Assembly (NCBI RefSeq): GCF_018861735.1
Contig: NZ_JAHLEB010000015.1
Location: 34,862-98,861, forward strand
Length of the DNA: 64,000 bases
Reading direction: 5' to 3'
Source: Clostridium lacusfryxellense
GTDB lineage: Bacteria; Bacillota; Clostridia; Clostridiales; Clostridiaceae
This document shows, in pieces, positions 52,776 to 63,052 of the stretch. Made by a program: the position numbers and the translations under genes. Each line of letters starts with the position of its first letter. The first letter of the stretch is position 1. The notes below the pieces were generated by a model, which worked only from the letters and a program-made list of their open reading frames with translations, was not told the origin of the DNA and did no database searches.

Positions 52776-53561
52776 TTGGAACATATTGAAAGTAAGGATA
52801 ATTTATTGATTAAGGATATTAGAAAGTTGAAAGAAAAAAAGCATAGAGTAAGCAGCAACATGTTTTTAGTTGAAGGATTTAGGTTTGCACAAGAAGCAAT
52901 AGACTCAGGATTTGATGTGGTGAATATTTTTATAAGTGAAAGAGCAGAGCTTAAATATGAAAACTTTTGTATAAAAAACAAGGTAAATGAAAATACTAAG
53001 GTTTACATTGTTAGTGATAATGTATTTAAAGGTATTTGCGATACTGATAATCCACAAGGGATTATTGCGGTTGTTCGTAATAAACCATTAGAGATTAAAT
53101 ATGACAATGGGTTCTATGTGCTCGCTGATAGAATTCAAGACCCAGGTAATATGGGAACCATAATTAGAACTGCTCATGCATCGGGAGCGTTAGGGGTTTT
53201 AATTACAAAAGGAACTGTGGATATTTACAATGAGAAAACTTTAAGAGCAACAATGGGATCTATCTTTAAAATACCTGTTATATACGATGAAGATTTATAC
53301 ATTGTGAAAAAACTTAGGGATGTTGGATTCGAATTAGTTGCTAGTTCATTAGATACAGATAAAAACTTTTATGATGTAGATCTAAAAGGAAAAATTATTA
53401 TATCAGTTGGAAATGAAGGTAATGGAATTTCCAGTGAAGTTTATAATATAAGTGATTTGAAAATAAAAATCCCTATGCCTGGTGGTGCAGAGTCTCTAAA
53501 TGCAGCTGTAGCTGCATCAATTATGATGTATGAAGTAGTAAGACAAAAAAACAATATATAA
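52776..53561 (+). CDS. SpoU-type RNA 2'-O-methyltransferase (TrmH/RlmB family), 261 aa
   Basis: N-terminal substrate-binding domain (IRKLKEKKHRVSSNMFLVEG, FRFAQEAIDSGFDVVNIFIS), then a knotted SPOUT domain: LADRIQDPGNMGTIIRTAHA (motif 1, with catalytic Arg), ISVGNEGNGISSEVYNISD (motif 2) and IPMPGGAESLNAAVAASIMM (motif 3). It methylates a ribose in rRNA or tRNA; the site is not deducible. TTG start behind AAGGGGTAC. Usual neighbour of pheST in clostridia. Confidence 0.93.
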   Translation: MEHIESKDNLLIKDIRKLKEKKHRVSSNMFLVEGFRFAQEAIDSGFDVVNIFISERAELKYENFCIKNKVNENTKVYIVSDNVFKGICDTDNPQGIIAVVRNKPLEIKYDNGFYVLADRIQDPGNMGTIIRTAHASGALGVLITKGTVDIYNEKTLRATMGSIFKIPVIYDEDLYIVKKLRDVGFELVASSLDTDKNFYDVDLKGKIIISVGNEGNGISSEVYNISDLKIKIPMPGGAESLNAAVAASIMMYEVVRQKNNI

Positions 53562-53568
53562 ATTATAG

Positions 53569-53597
53569 TTGAAATTTTTCTCATTTGTGGTTATAAT
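53569..53597 (+). promoter_or_regulatory. pheST promoter
   Basis: TTGAAA (53569-53574), 17 bp, TATAAT (53592-53597), just after the methyltransferase stop. Confidence 0.75.
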
Positions 53598-53603
53598 GTT
53601 TTG

Positions 53604-53893
53604 TATACTTTCACAAATTACGAATTAGTAATTAAAAATCAAGAATCAAGAATTAAATGATATTAAGCTGTGATGGAGATAGTAGATATAAAAATATATA
53701 CAGGGATAAGAAGCCTTAGACTGAGAGCTTACTTAAGAAATTTTTTATATTGAAATTCACTCCGGAGTTCTAACAGTGAAACCAAGTAACTGTTAGCGGG
53801 TAGAATCGATAAATTTATCTAAGAGGACTGTTTTTTAGTCAATTAGGGTGGTAACGCGGTTATTCCGTCCCTTCACTAGGGATGGTTTTTTTT
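53604..53893 (+). ncRNA. T-box leader, phenylalanine-specific
   Basis: T-box AGGGTGGTAACGCGG at 53845-53859, then the terminator CCGTCCC...GGGATGG and a run of eight Ts. The specifier region TGAAATTCACTCCGGAG places codon TTC (53756-53758), phenylalanine, in the same register as the valine codon in the valS leader. It controls pheST. Confidence 0.93.
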
Positions 53894-53950
53894 GTTTTAA
53901 AAAAAAATATAAAATTTATTAAGTAAGTAAATATGGAAGGAGAATTCACT

Positions 53951-54970
53951 ATGAAAGAAAAGTTAGAAATGATAAAAGCAACAGTTTTAGAAGAATTAAA
54001 AATAGCTACCATTAAAGAAGAATTAGAAAATATTAGAGTTAAGTATTTAGGAAAAAAAGGAGAACTAACACAAATATTAAGAGGTATGGGACAACTTTCA
54101 AATGAGGAAAGACCAATTGTTGGTAAAATAGCTAATGAGGTTCGGAGCGACATAGAATCACTTATAACAAAAGCTTCAGATATACTTAAAAACAATAAAA
54201 AGGAAATGGAATTAAAAAGTGAAATCATAGATATTTCTATGCCGGGGATAAAACAAACAGTTGGGAAAAGACATCCTCTTGATTTAACACTTGAAAAAGT
54301 TAATGATATATTTTTATCTATGGGATTTGCAATTGAGGAAGGCCCAGAGGTAGAACGAGATTATTATAATTTTGAGGCGTTAAACATACCTAAAAATCAT
54401 CCAGCAAGGGGTGAGCAGGATACATTTTATATAAATGATAGTATAGTTTTAAGAACTCAAACATCTCCAGTACAGATAAGAACTATGGAAATTCAGAAAC
54501 CGCCTATAAAAATGATTTCTCCAGGAAAGGTTTATAGATCAGATGCAGCGGATGCTACTCATTCTCCAATCTTTTATCAAATAGAAGGATTAGTTGTTGA
54601 TAAGGGAATTACGTTTTCAGATTTAAAGGGAACATTAGCGGCATTTACACAAAAAATGTTCGGAGACGAAATGGAAACTAAGTTCAGGCCACATCATTTT
54701 CCGTTTACTGAGCCGTCAGCTGAGATGGATGCTACTTGCTTTGTTTGTAAGGGAAAAGGTTGTAGCGTGTGCAAGGGAAGCGGTTGGATAGAACTTTTGG
54801 GCTGTGGTATGGTTCATCCTGATGTTTTAAGAAATTGTGGAATAGATCCGGAAGTTTATAGCGGATTTGCTTTTGGATTTGGACTTGATAGAATTACAAT
54901 GCTTAAATATGGAATAGATGATATTCGAGCGCTTTATGAAAGTGATATGAGGTTTTTAAAACAATTTTAA
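53951..54970 (+). CDS. pheS: Phenylalanyl-tRNA synthetase alpha chain
   Basis: 339 residues from ATG 53951 (GGAAGGAGAATTC upstream). Coiled-coil N-terminus, then class II motifs: [44 protein letters not shown] (motif 2 loop), [20 protein letters not shown], and [20 protein letters not shown] (motif 3). A Cys pair insertion [17 protein letters not shown] is typical of Firmicute PheS. It forms the catalytic part of the alpha2beta2 enzyme. Confidence 0.99.
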   Translation: MKEKLEMIKATVLEELKIATIKEELENIRVKYLGKKGELTQILRGMGQLSNEERPIVGKIANEVRSDIESLITKASDILKNNKKEMELKSEIIDISMPGIKQTVGKRHPLDLTLEKVNDIFLSMGFAIEEGPEVERDYYNFEALNIPKNHPARGEQDTFYINDSIVLRTQTSPVQIRTMEIQKPPIKMISPGKVYRSDAADATHSPIFYQIEGLVVDKGITFSDLKGTLAAFTQKMFGDEMETKFRPHHFPFTEPSAEMDATCFVCKGKGCSVCKGSGWIELLGCGMVHPDVLRNCGIDPEVYSGFAFGFGLDRITMLKYGIDDIRALYESDMRFLKQF

Positions 54971-55035
54971 TATAAAAGTTAATTACAGCTTCGGAGAAGA
55001 TAATTAATACTATAGAAAGACTAGGAGGATACATT

Positions 55036-57414
55036 ATGAAAATTCCAGTTAAATGGCTTGAAGATTATGTTGATATAAATATTCCACCAAAGGAACTTGG
55101 AGATAGGCTAACGATGTCTGGTTCAAATGTAGAAGAGGTTATTATAGCAGGTGCTGAAATTCAAAATGTTGTCACAGGAAAAATAATAGAAATAACGCAG
55201 CACCCAGATGCAGATAAATTAGTTGTATGTCAGGTAGAAATAGGGCTTGATAAACCAACTCAAATTGTTACAGCGGCTACTAATATGAAAGAACAGGATA
55301 TTGTACCAGTAGCACTTCATGGTTCAACGCTTCATGGAGGATTAAAAATAAAAAAAGGTAAACTTCGTGGGATAGCTTCAAATGGAATGTTTTGCTCTGA
55401 GGAAGAACTTGGAATTGCCACAGATGAAGCAGTTCATGGATTAATGATACTTCCAAGTGATACTATTATTGGCAAGGATATAAAAGAAGTATTAAAACTT
55501 CAAAGCGTTCTAATAGATTTTGAGATAACTTCAAACAGGGCAGATTGCCTAAGTGTTTTAGGAATTGCTAGAGAAACAGCAGCAACTTTAGGCACAGAGT
55601 TTAGAAAACCAGCATTAGATTATAAAGCTACTAACATGGATAATGTGGAAGATATCTACAAAGTTGATATTAAAGATGAGCTTTGCAGAAGATATATGTT
55701 AAAAGGGATAAAAAATATAAAAATTGAGCCATCACCACAATGGATGCAAGAAAGACTAATTGAGGCAGAACTTAGGCCTATTAATAACATAGTTGATATT
55801 ACAAACTTTGTAATGCTGGAGATTGGTCAACCTATGCACGCTTATGATGCTAGGCAAATTACGACTAATAATATAATCATTGAAAGGGCTCAAAATGATT
55901 CTAAATTTATTACATTAGATGAGAAAGAAAGAAATTTAGATGAAACTATTTTAACCATAAAAGATGGAGATAGAACTATAGGCATTGCAGGTATAATGGG
56001 TGGCTTAAATTCAGAAATTAAAGAAGATACCACAAGCGTAATATTTGAGAGCGCAAACTTTGAAGGAGTTAATATAAGGCTGGCTTCTAAAAAATTAGCT
56101 TTAAGAACTGATGCTTCATCAAAATTTGAAAAAGATTTAGATCCTAATATGGCGCAAATTGCAATAGATAGAGCGTGTCATCTAATAGAAGAATTAGGTG
56201 CAGGTGAAATAATGCAGGGGTGCGTAGATGTATATCCTAGAGTTGTTAATGGACATAGCTTAGAAGTAGATGCAAATTGGATTAATGAATTTTTAGGAAC
56301 TGATATATCAAAACGTGATATGAAAATGTATCTTGATAGGTTAGAACTGCATACTGACATAATAGGTGATTTTTTAATAATACAAGCACCTACATTCAGG
56401 TCTGATATTAATATCAGAGAAGATATTGCAGAGGAAGTAGCAAGAATGTATGGTTATGATAATATACCAACGACTATGCCTAAATGTGAAACTTTAAAGA
56501 GTGGTAAAAGCGAAAAGCAAAAATTAGAGGATAAGGTAGTTTTATCTTTAATCGGAAGTTCGCTTAATCAATCAATAAGTTATTCGTTTGTAAGTCCTAA
56601 AATATTTAATAAAATTTTAGTTCCGCAGGATAGTGAGTTAAGGAAAGCAGTTATTATAAGAAATCCTCTAGGAGAAGATTTTAGTATAATGAGAACTACA
56701 ACCATTGCATCTATGATGGAATGTTTATCGAGAAATTACTCAAGAAGTAATGAAGAAGCTAGATTATTTGAAATTGGTAAAGTTTATATTCCAAATGATG
56801 ATACGAATAAACTTCCTGAGGAAAGAAACATATTGACTATAGGAATGTATGGAAACGTTGATTACTTAGATTTAAAAGGTGTAGTTGAAAATGTATTGGA
56901 CATTTTAGGAATGAAAAATACATCATTTAAAAGAGAAAGTGAAAATCCAACTTATCATCCAGGGAAGACCGCAAATTTATATGTAAAAAGAGAATTTGCT
57001 GGCACGGTTGGTGAAATTCATCCTAGTGTTTCGGAAAATTATGAGGTTGAGCCAAGATGTTATATAGCAGAACTAAACCTAGATATATTATATAAATATG
57101 CAGAACTAAATAAAAAGTATAAACCTCTTCCAAAATTCCCAGCTGTAACAAGAGATATTGCACTTATAGTTGATGAGGAGATATTGGTTAAGGACATTGA
57201 AGATATAATAGTATCTCAAGGAGGTAATATTTTAGAAAGTGTTAAGTTATTTGATGTATACAAAGGAAAACAAATAGCCGAGGGAAAGAAAAGTATAGCC
57301 TACGCTATAGTATATAGAAGAAACGACAAAACATTAACAGATGATGAGGTAAATAAGGTACATGATAAAATACTTAGAACACTAGAGCATAAATTAGGTG
57401 CATTACTTAGATAA
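55036..57414 (+). CDS. pheT: Phenylalanyl-tRNA synthetase beta chain
   Basis: 792 residues. Domain order: tRNA-binding OB fold ([20 protein letters not shown]), B3/B4 editing domain ([28 protein letters not shown]), B5 ([20 protein letters not shown]), synthetase-like core and C-terminal anticodon-binding domain ([16 protein letters not shown] ... [18 protein letters not shown]). AGGAGGATACATT precedes ATG; 65 bp after pheS in one operon, ending in a terminator. Confidence 0.99.
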   Translation: MKIPVKWLEDYVDINIPPKELGDRLTMSGSNVEEVIIAGAEIQNVVTGKIIEITQHPDADKLVVCQVEIGLDKPTQIVTAATNMKEQDIVPVALHGSTLHGGLKIKKGKLRGIASNGMFCSEEELGIATDEAVHGLMILPSDTIIGKDIKEVLKLQSVLIDFEITSNRADCLSVLGIARETAATLGTEFRKPALDYKATNMDNVEDIYKVDIKDELCRRYMLKGIKNIKIEPSPQWMQERLIEAELRPINNIVDITNFVMLEIGQPMHAYDARQITTNNIIIERAQNDSKFITLDEKERNLDETILTIKDGDRTIGIAGIMGGLNSEIKEDTTSVIFESANFEGVNIRLASKKLALRTDASSKFEKDLDPNMAQIAIDRACHLIEELGAGEIMQGCVDVYPRVVNGHSLEVDANWINEFLGTDISKRDMKMYLDRLELHTDIIGDFLIIQAPTFRSDINIREDIAEEVARMYGYDNIPTTMPKCETLKSGKSEKQKLEDKVVLSLIGSSLNQSISYSFVSPKIFNKILVPQDSELRKAVIIRNPLGEDFSIMRTTTIASMMECLSRNYSRSNEEARLFEIGKVYIPNDDTNKLPEERNILTIGMYGNVDYLDLKGVVENVLDILGMKNTSFKRESENPTYHPGKTANLYVKREFAGTVGEIHPSVSENYEVEPRCYIAELNLDILYKYAELNKKYKPLPKFPAVTRDIALIVDEEILVKDIEDIIVSQGGNILESVKLFDVYKGKQIAEGKKSIAYAIVYRRNDKTLTDDEVNKVHDKILRTLEHKLGALLR

Positions 57415-57418
57415 AACT

Positions 57419-57464
57419 AATATTGTTAAAAATTCCTTTAAATAAGGAGTTTTTAACAATATAT
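57419..57464 (+). terminator. Terminator after pheT
   Basis: ATATTGTTAAAAATTCC pairs with GGAGTTTTTAACAATAT with one bulge around TTTAAATAA. Confidence 0.75.
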
Positions 57465-57594
57465 AACATAAAAGTTAAAACATATTAATATTTAAATTGT
57501 TCTAAATGTATATATAATTTGAAAATATTGGTTTTATTAAAAGTTATATTGTGGTACAATGGTTTTAACTAATCTGTCTAAGAGGGTGTTTTAG

Positions 57595-58194
57595 ATGAAC
57601 ATTGTAACAATAAAGATAAATGGTATTGAATATAATTTAAAAGGCGATGAAAGAGAAGAATATTTACATAAGGTTGCTAGTTATGTTGATAAAAAAATAA
57701 AGAATATTATGTCAAATAATGAAAAACTTAGCACTTCATCAGCAGCAATTTTAACTGCGTTGAATTTAGGTGACGATATGTTTAAAAGTAAATTACTTAA
57801 TACGGAGTTTTCAAGTAAAGAGAAGTCTCTGGAAATACATGATAAAGAATTAACTGAACAATTAGAAGGTTTAAAAAAGCAATTAGTTCATTTGGAAGAT
57901 TATAATCAAGAACTGCTTAATAAGTGTAAAACAACAGATAAAACAGAGTATGTCAAAGCTTTAGAGCGTGAAAATATAGATATGCAGCAACAACTAGATA
58001 TTATGCAAGAGACTAGTAAAAATTGCATTGAAGAAAATAGAAAAATGGAAATGGAGAACAAAGAAATAAAATTTAAACTTCAATCGTATAAGTATAAAAT
58101 AATTGATTCTCAAAATAAGCTAATAGAGTATCAAATTAGTTTAGCAAAACAAAAGAAAATTAATAATCCGCTTTTATCTTCACATAAAAAATAA
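57595..58194 (+). CDS. zapA: Cell division protein ZapA-like, 199 aa
   Basis: The first 70 residues are ZapA: VTIKINGIEYNLKGDEREEY, LHKVASYVDKKIKNIMSNNE, then SSAAILTALNLGDDMFK. The remaining about 130 residues are a long coiled coil (EQLEGLKKQLVHLEDYNQEL ...), longer than in the 85-residue B. subtilis form but usual in clostridia. It bundles FtsZ filaments at midcell. AGAGGGTGTTTT precedes ATG. Directly after pheT, as is common. Confidence 0.9.
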   Translation: MNIVTIKINGIEYNLKGDEREEYLHKVASYVDKKIKNIMSNNEKLSTSSAAILTALNLGDDMFKSKLLNTEFSSKEKSLEIHDKELTEQLEGLKKQLVHLEDYNQELLNKCKTTDKTEYVKALERENIDMQQQLDIMQETSKNCIEENRKMEMENKEIKFKLQSYKYKIIDSQNKLIEYQISLAKQKKINNPLLSSHKK

Positions 58195-58247
58195 TTCTTA
58201 TTTAAGAATATATGTAAAAGTGTGACTTAGCGGTAATTTTTTTGTGA

Positions 58248-58318
58248 AAAGTGAATAGTCAGGTGATAGTGAGAAATTTGCCTTCGAAAAATTTCCACTA
58301 TCACTTGGCTATTTTTTT
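58248..58318 (+). terminator. Long terminator hairpin after zapA
   Basis: AATAGTCAGGTGATAGTG pairs with CACTATCACTTGGCTATT with an inner GAAATTT/AAATTTC stem, followed by TTTTTT. Confidence 0.85.
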
Positions 58319-58367
58319 GGTTATAATATATAGTATGGTTTTATTAAATAAAAAGGGTGGTACATAA

Positions 58368-60296
58368 ATGAATGTGTTAACAATAGAAGAAGTGAGTAAA
58401 AGTTATAGTGAGAGAATACTCATTAATAAAGCATCATTAGGAATAAGTGATGGAGATAAAATTGGATTAATAGGAGTTAATGGTACTGGAAAATCTACAT
58501 TTTTAAAAATAATAGCTGGTTTTGAAGTTCCTGATGAAGGAAGAATTTTAAAGGGCAGCATGATGAATATAGAATATTTATCTCAAAATCCTGAATTTGA
58601 TCCGGAAGCTACAGTGCTTGAGCAAATTTTCAAAAGTAAAACTGATGTAATGAAGGTTATAAGAGAGTATGAAGTTGCCTTAGAGAATATGGAGGAAACT
58701 CCAGAGGATGAAAAGGTTCAAAATGCTTTAATGAGACTTAACACTAGGATGGATGCATGCAACGGGTGGGAAGTACAAAATGATGCGAAAATTATACTTA
58801 CAAAACTCGGAATAACTGATTTTAAGCAGCGCATAGGTGAACTTTCAGGTGGACAAAGAAAAAGAGTTGCGTTATGTAGCGCACTAATTACTCCATCAGA
58901 TTTATTAATTTTAGATGAACCTACAAATCATATGGATGATGCAATAATAGATTGGTTAGAGAAATTTTTAAACAATAGAAAAGGTGCACTACTTATGATT
59001 ACACATGATAGGTATTTTTTAGATAGAATTACAAACAAAATTATTGAACTTGATAAGGGCAATCTATACAGCTACCAGGGAAATTATAGTGTATTTTTGG
59101 AAAAGAAAGTTGAAAGAATGGCTTTAATGGATTCAATGGAGAAAAAAAGAGAGAGTTTATTTAAAAAGGAACTAGCTTGGATAAGGCGTGGGGCGAAAGC
59201 TAGAACTACTAAGCAAAAGGCTAGAATCGACCGTTTCGATGAGCTTCGTGATGGTAAAGTTGAAATAACAAATGAAAAGTTAGAATTATCTTCGGCGTCA
59301 ACTAGGCTTGGTAAAAAAATAATGAATGTAGAACATATTTATAAAGCTTATGGTGATAAGAAATTAATTAGTGATTTTAGTCATGTGTTTACTAGGACTG
59401 ATAAAGTAGGTATTATAGGTCCTAATGGTATGGGGAAATCTACTTTAATGAATATTTTAAGCGGAGTATTAAGTCCAGATTCAGGTACAATAGAACGTGG
59501 AGAAACATTAAAGATTGGTTTTTTTCATCAAGAAAATGGTGAGATGAATGAAAAGCTACGCGCTATAGAGTACATACGTGAAGGAGCCGAATTTATAACT
59601 ACAGGTGATGGAGAACAGATTACAGCGTCTCAAATGCTTGAGAGATTTTTATTTGATGGCACTACAAAACACTCCTTTATTTCGAGTCTTTCCGGTGGAG
59701 AAAAACGAAGATTGTATTTATTAAGGATTCTTATGGAAGCTCCAAATGTGCTATTTTTAGATGAGCCTACTAATGACTTCGATATTCAAACTCTAGCTGT
59801 GCTCGAAGATTATTTAGATGGGTTTAATGGTGTGGTTATAAGTGTATCTCATGATAGGTATTTTTTAGATAGAGTATCAGACAAAATATTTAGTTTTGAA
59901 GGAAATGAGAAGATAATTCAATTTGTAGGGAATTATACTGAATATCAAGAATATATAGAAAATAATCCAAACTTACTTGAAGATAATAAAGAAGTGAATG
60001 GCGCTATCGGAAAAGAAATTATAAAAGAAATTAGCCAAGAAATTAAACAAGAAAAACTTTTGAAATTTACTTTTAAAGAGCAGAAGGAATTTGATGAAAT
60101 TGATGGTTTAGTTGAGCAAAAAGAAGCAGAACTTGTTGAAGTTAATAAAAAGATTAATGCTGCAGGCAGTGATTTTGAATATTTGGAAAAATTGATGAAG
60201 CAGCAAAAATATATCGGATCTGAAGCTGAACGTCTAATGAAACGTTGGGCAGAGTTAAATGAGTTAAATGAGTCTATTGAGGCTCAGAAAAAGTAA
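58368..60296 (+). CDS. ABC-F family ATPase (Uup-like), 642 aa
   Basis: Two ABC cassettes without membrane domain: Walker A GVNGTGKST (36-44) and GPNGMGKST; signatures LSGGQRKRVAL and LSGGEKRRLYL; Walker B LLILDEPTNHMDD and VLFLDEPTNDFDI. Between them lies the P-site tRNA interaction motif helix pair (KKRESLFKKELAWIRRGAKA). A C-terminal coiled coil (about 560-640) is Uup-like. ABC-F proteins act on ribosomes to relieve stalling. No antibiotic-resistance ARE subtype is evident. AAGGGTGGTACATAA precedes ATG. Confidence 0.93.
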   Translation: MNVLTIEEVSKSYSERILINKASLGISDGDKIGLIGVNGTGKSTFLKIIAGFEVPDEGRILKGSMMNIEYLSQNPEFDPEATVLEQIFKSKTDVMKVIREYEVALENMEETPEDEKVQNALMRLNTRMDACNGWEVQNDAKIILTKLGITDFKQRIGELSGGQRKRVALCSALITPSDLLILDEPTNHMDDAIIDWLEKFLNNRKGALLMITHDRYFLDRITNKIIELDKGNLYSYQGNYSVFLEKKVERMALMDSMEKKRESLFKKELAWIRRGAKARTTKQKARIDRFDELRDGKVEITNEKLELSSASTRLGKKIMNVEHIYKAYGDKKLISDFSHVFTRTDKVGIIGPNGMGKSTLMNILSGVLSPDSGTIERGETLKIGFFHQENGEMNEKLRAIEYIREGAEFITTGDGEQITASQMLERFLFDGTTKHSFISSLSGGEKRRLYLLRILMEAPNVLFLDEPTNDFDIQTLAVLEDYLDGFNGVVISVSHDRYFLDRVSDKIFSFEGNEKIIQFVGNYTEYQEYIENNPNLLEDNKEVNGAIGKEIIKEISQEIKQEKLLKFTFKEQKEFDEIDGLVEQKEAELVEVNKKINAAGSDFEYLEKLMKQQKYIGSEAERLMKRWAELNELNESIEAQKK

Positions 60297-60356
60297 GTAG
60301 TTATTCAAAAAAGAAGGTAGTTATTCAAAAAAGAAGGTAGTTATTCAAAAAAGAAG
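60297..60356 (+). repeat. Three tandem copies of a 20-bp unit containing the next gene's ribosome-binding site
   Basis: GTAGTTATTCAAAAAAGAAG occurs perfectly at 60297-60316, 60317-60336 and 60337-60356. Each unit ends in AAGAAG(G), so the leader presents three possible ribosome-binding sites; only the last is near the GTG start at 60366. It begins one base after the upstream stop codon. Confidence 0.95.
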
Positions 60357-60365
60357 GTATAATCT

Positions 60366-62750
60366 GTGGATAAAAATAGAGATATAAAAATATCTGTGCG
60401 TAACTTAGTAGAATTTGTACTAAGGGCTGGAGATTTAGATATGAGATTTATGGGCAGCAGTAGAGCTGTTGATGGTACTAAGGCACACCAAAAGATTCAG
60501 CAAGAAAATAGAGAAAAGTATTCTATAATATTTGGAGAAGAATATTTGGCAGAGGTAAGTTTAAAACTCGAAATATTATATAATGATACTAAAATTGTTG
60601 TTGAGGGGCGTGCTGATGGAATTCTAATAGAAAAAGGTATGCTAATCAAAGATGATAAGGTCACCATAGATGAAATTAAAACAGTCACTAGAGACGTGGA
60701 GCTTATTAAAGAAGATTATAATAGTCTTCATTGGGCACAAGCCAAGTGTTATGCATATATATATGGTGTCCAAAATAATCTTGATCTTGTAAATGTTCAA
60801 CTAACTTATTATGAAATTGATACGCAGAAAATAAAGCAATTCATTAAAGCTTTTTCAATGATAAGACTTAAAGAATTTTTTGATGAGATTATTTCTAGCT
60901 ATTTTATCTGGGCTAATATTACAAATGAGTGGAATCAGGAAAGAGATAAGGCTATAAAAGAATTGAAGTTTCCTTTTGATAGTTATAGAGAGGGACAAAG
61001 GGAACTAGCTGTTTCTGTATACAAAACCATAGTAGAAAATAAAAAAATGTTTGTTCAGGCACCAACTGGAATAGGCAAAACTATATCTACGTTGTTTCCC
61101 GCAATTAAAGCCGTGGGAGAGGGTTATACCCAAAAGATATTTTATTTAACAGCTAAGACTATAACAAGGCAGGTTGCAGAGGATGCCTTTGTTAAAATGA
61201 AAAAGAATGGCCTTAAATTTAAGACAACTACAATAACAGCAAAAGATAAAGTATGCTTTAGCAAAGGTAGTGCTTGTAATCCAGAGCAATGCGAATTTGC
61301 GAAAGGACATTTTGATAGGGTTAATGAAGCATTACTTGATATTCTTAAAAATGAAGATACATTTAGCAGAGAAATAATTGAGAATTATTCAAATAAATAT
61401 AGAGTGTGCCCTTTTGAATTTACACTGGATTTGACGGTGTGGTCTGATTGTATTATATGCGATTATAACTATGTATTTGACCCTAGGGTTTACCTTAAAA
61501 GATTCTTTACTGATAACAATGGTGACTATACTATCTTGGTTGATGAGGCTCACAACCTAGTTGATAGAGCAAGAGAAATGTTTTCAGCGGTGCTCCATAA
61601 AAAACCGCTTTTGCAATTGAAAAGAGATATAAAAGCTATCGACAATCAAATGTATAAGATTATTAATAAGTTGAATGCTTTTATGGTTAGTATGAAAAAC
61701 TTGTGTAATGAGGATGGATATTACAAACAAAATTCTGAACCAGTTGACATATACAATCTTCTTACAAGGCTTACTAAAATATTAGAGGTATGGCTTACGA
61801 AAAATGAAAAATCTGAAATCTATGATAATTTATTAGAACTATATTTTAATTCCCTGAGTTTTATTAGGGTGGCTGAACTATATGATGAAAAATATATAAC
61901 CTATGTTGAAACTACGCAGGATGATGTAGTATTAAAAATATTTTGTTTGGACCCATCTAAACTCCTGAGAGAGGCATCCAAAAGAGGTAAGTCGGTGATA
62001 TATTTCTCTGCAACATTACTGCCACTCGTATATTTTAAAGAAATTTTGGGCGGAGAAAAATTAGATTATAATTTAACTCTAAAGTCTCCCTTTGACCCAA
62101 GCAAGCTTAAAGTTTTGATTGCCAAGGATATTTCTACTAAATTTAGATATAGAGAAAATAGTTACTCTAAAATAGTGGAGTATATATATGCTGTAATTAG
62201 TGCTAAAAAAGGAAATTATATGGTGTTTTTTCCATCATATAAATATATGGATGATGTGAGTGCTAGTTTTGTGCAAAAGTATCCAAAGGTAAAAGTTGAA
62301 ACTCAAACTAATTTTATGGCAGAAGATTCACGAGAATCTTTTTTGCAAAATTTTAATAGCTCCACGGGCGCAAATGTATTAGGGTTTGGAGTTCTAGGCG
62401 GTATATTTTCTGAAGGTATTGATTTAAAAGGAGATGCCTTAATTGGTGTTATTGTAATAGGAGTAGGCCATCCTATGATTTGCTTTGAACGAGAAATAAT
62501 TAAAGAATACTTTGATGGTAAAAGTAATAACGGTTATGAATATTCTTATATGTATCCTGGAATGAATAAGGTATTACAAGCTGCGGGGAGAGTAATTAGA
62601 ACAGAAGAAGATAGAGGGATAGTACTTTTAATAGACGATAGATTTCTTAAACAAAGGTATAAACGTCTTTTCCCAAAAGAATGGGACGATTTTTATATTG
62701 CTAGCAACAACGCTGATGCCCAAAATGAGATCTATCAATTTTGGAATTAA
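60366..62750 (+). CDS. DinG/Rad3-type ATP-dependent DNA helicase with N-terminal nuclease-like domain, 794 aa
   Basis: Residues about 80-140 look like a PD-(D/E)XK fold (VVEGRADGILIEKGMLIKDD, DEIKTVTRDVELI, WAQAKCYAYIYG). Then a superfamily 2 XPD-like helicase: Walker A QAPTGIGKTISTLFPAIKA, four Cys for an iron-sulfur cluster in VCFSKGSACNPEQCEFAKG and YRVCPFE, DEAH-box VDEAHNLVDRARE, and motif VI QAAGRVIRTEEDRG. It unwinds DNA 5' to 3', likely in repair. GTG start behind AAGAAGG in the tandem repeat. The nuclease-like part could be inactive. Confidence 0.88.
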   Translation: MDKNRDIKISVRNLVEFVLRAGDLDMRFMGSSRAVDGTKAHQKIQQENREKYSIIFGEEYLAEVSLKLEILYNDTKIVVEGRADGILIEKGMLIKDDKVTIDEIKTVTRDVELIKEDYNSLHWAQAKCYAYIYGVQNNLDLVNVQLTYYEIDTQKIKQFIKAFSMIRLKEFFDEIISSYFIWANITNEWNQERDKAIKELKFPFDSYREGQRELAVSVYKTIVENKKMFVQAPTGIGKTISTLFPAIKAVGEGYTQKIFYLTAKTITRQVAEDAFVKMKKNGLKFKTTTITAKDKVCFSKGSACNPEQCEFAKGHFDRVNEALLDILKNEDTFSREIIENYSNKYRVCPFEFTLDLTVWSDCIICDYNYVFDPRVYLKRFFTDNNGDYTILVDEAHNLVDRAREMFSAVLHKKPLLQLKRDIKAIDNQMYKIINKLNAFMVSMKNLCNEDGYYKQNSEPVDIYNLLTRLTKILEVWLTKNEKSEIYDNLLELYFNSLSFIRVAELYDEKYITYVETTQDDVVLKIFCLDPSKLLREASKRGKSVIYFSATLLPLVYFKEILGGEKLDYNLTLKSPFDPSKLKVLIAKDISTKFRYRENSYSKIVEYIYAVISAKKGNYMVFFPSYKYMDDVSASFVQKYPKVKVETQTNFMAEDSRESFLQNFNSSTGANVLGFGVLGGIFSEGIDLKGDALIGVIVIGVGHPMICFEREIIKEYFDGKSNNGYEYSYMYPGMNKVLQAAGRVIRTEEDRGIVLLIDDRFLKQRYKRLFPKEWDDFYIASNNADAQNEIYQFWN

Positions 62751-62800
62751 GTAATTTTGGAATTAAGTAATTTTGGAAATAAAGTAATTTTGAAAATTAT
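62737..62800. repeat. Tandem 16-bp repeat over the helicase stop codon
   Basis: AATTTTGGAATTAAGT at 62737-62752 is repeated perfectly at 62753-62768, with a third decayed copy at 62769-62785 and a start of a fourth. The first copy contains the last codons and stop. Confidence 0.8.
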
Positions 62801-62816
62801 ATATTATGTGAAAAAA

Positions 62817-62848
62817 TAAAAACCTTAAGCAATTGCTTAAGGTTTTTT
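62817..62848 (+). terminator. Terminator after helicase gene
   Basis: AAACCTTAAGC, loop AATT, GCTTAAGGTTT, then TTT: perfect stem. Confidence 0.9.
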
Positions 62849-62884
62849 ATATATAATAACTAAAAATCAGTTATAAAATCCATT

Positions 62885-63052
62885 GGGGGGGGATAAAGAA
62901 AAGGAAACTAAATTTATATTAACTGCTACAAATACATTTATATAAAATATTTACATCCATGAATACGATAATGTTTACAGGGTGTTAGCTTAATATATGA
63001 ACAATAATTATTCATAACTAACTATAAGACATAAATAGTTTCCTTTTTTTAT
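62885..63052 (+). ncRNA. Candidate structured RNA, about 150 nt
   Basis: AAAGGAAACTA (62900-62910) pairs with TAGTTTCCTTT (63036-63046), extended by a TTTA/TAAA helix after a small bulge; an uninterrupted T-run follows (to about 63,052). TTATAAAAT at about 62,870 could be a -10. No open frame inside. A long closing stem ending at a T-run, in a gap without genes, fits a small RNA; no known family recognised. Confidence 0.4.
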
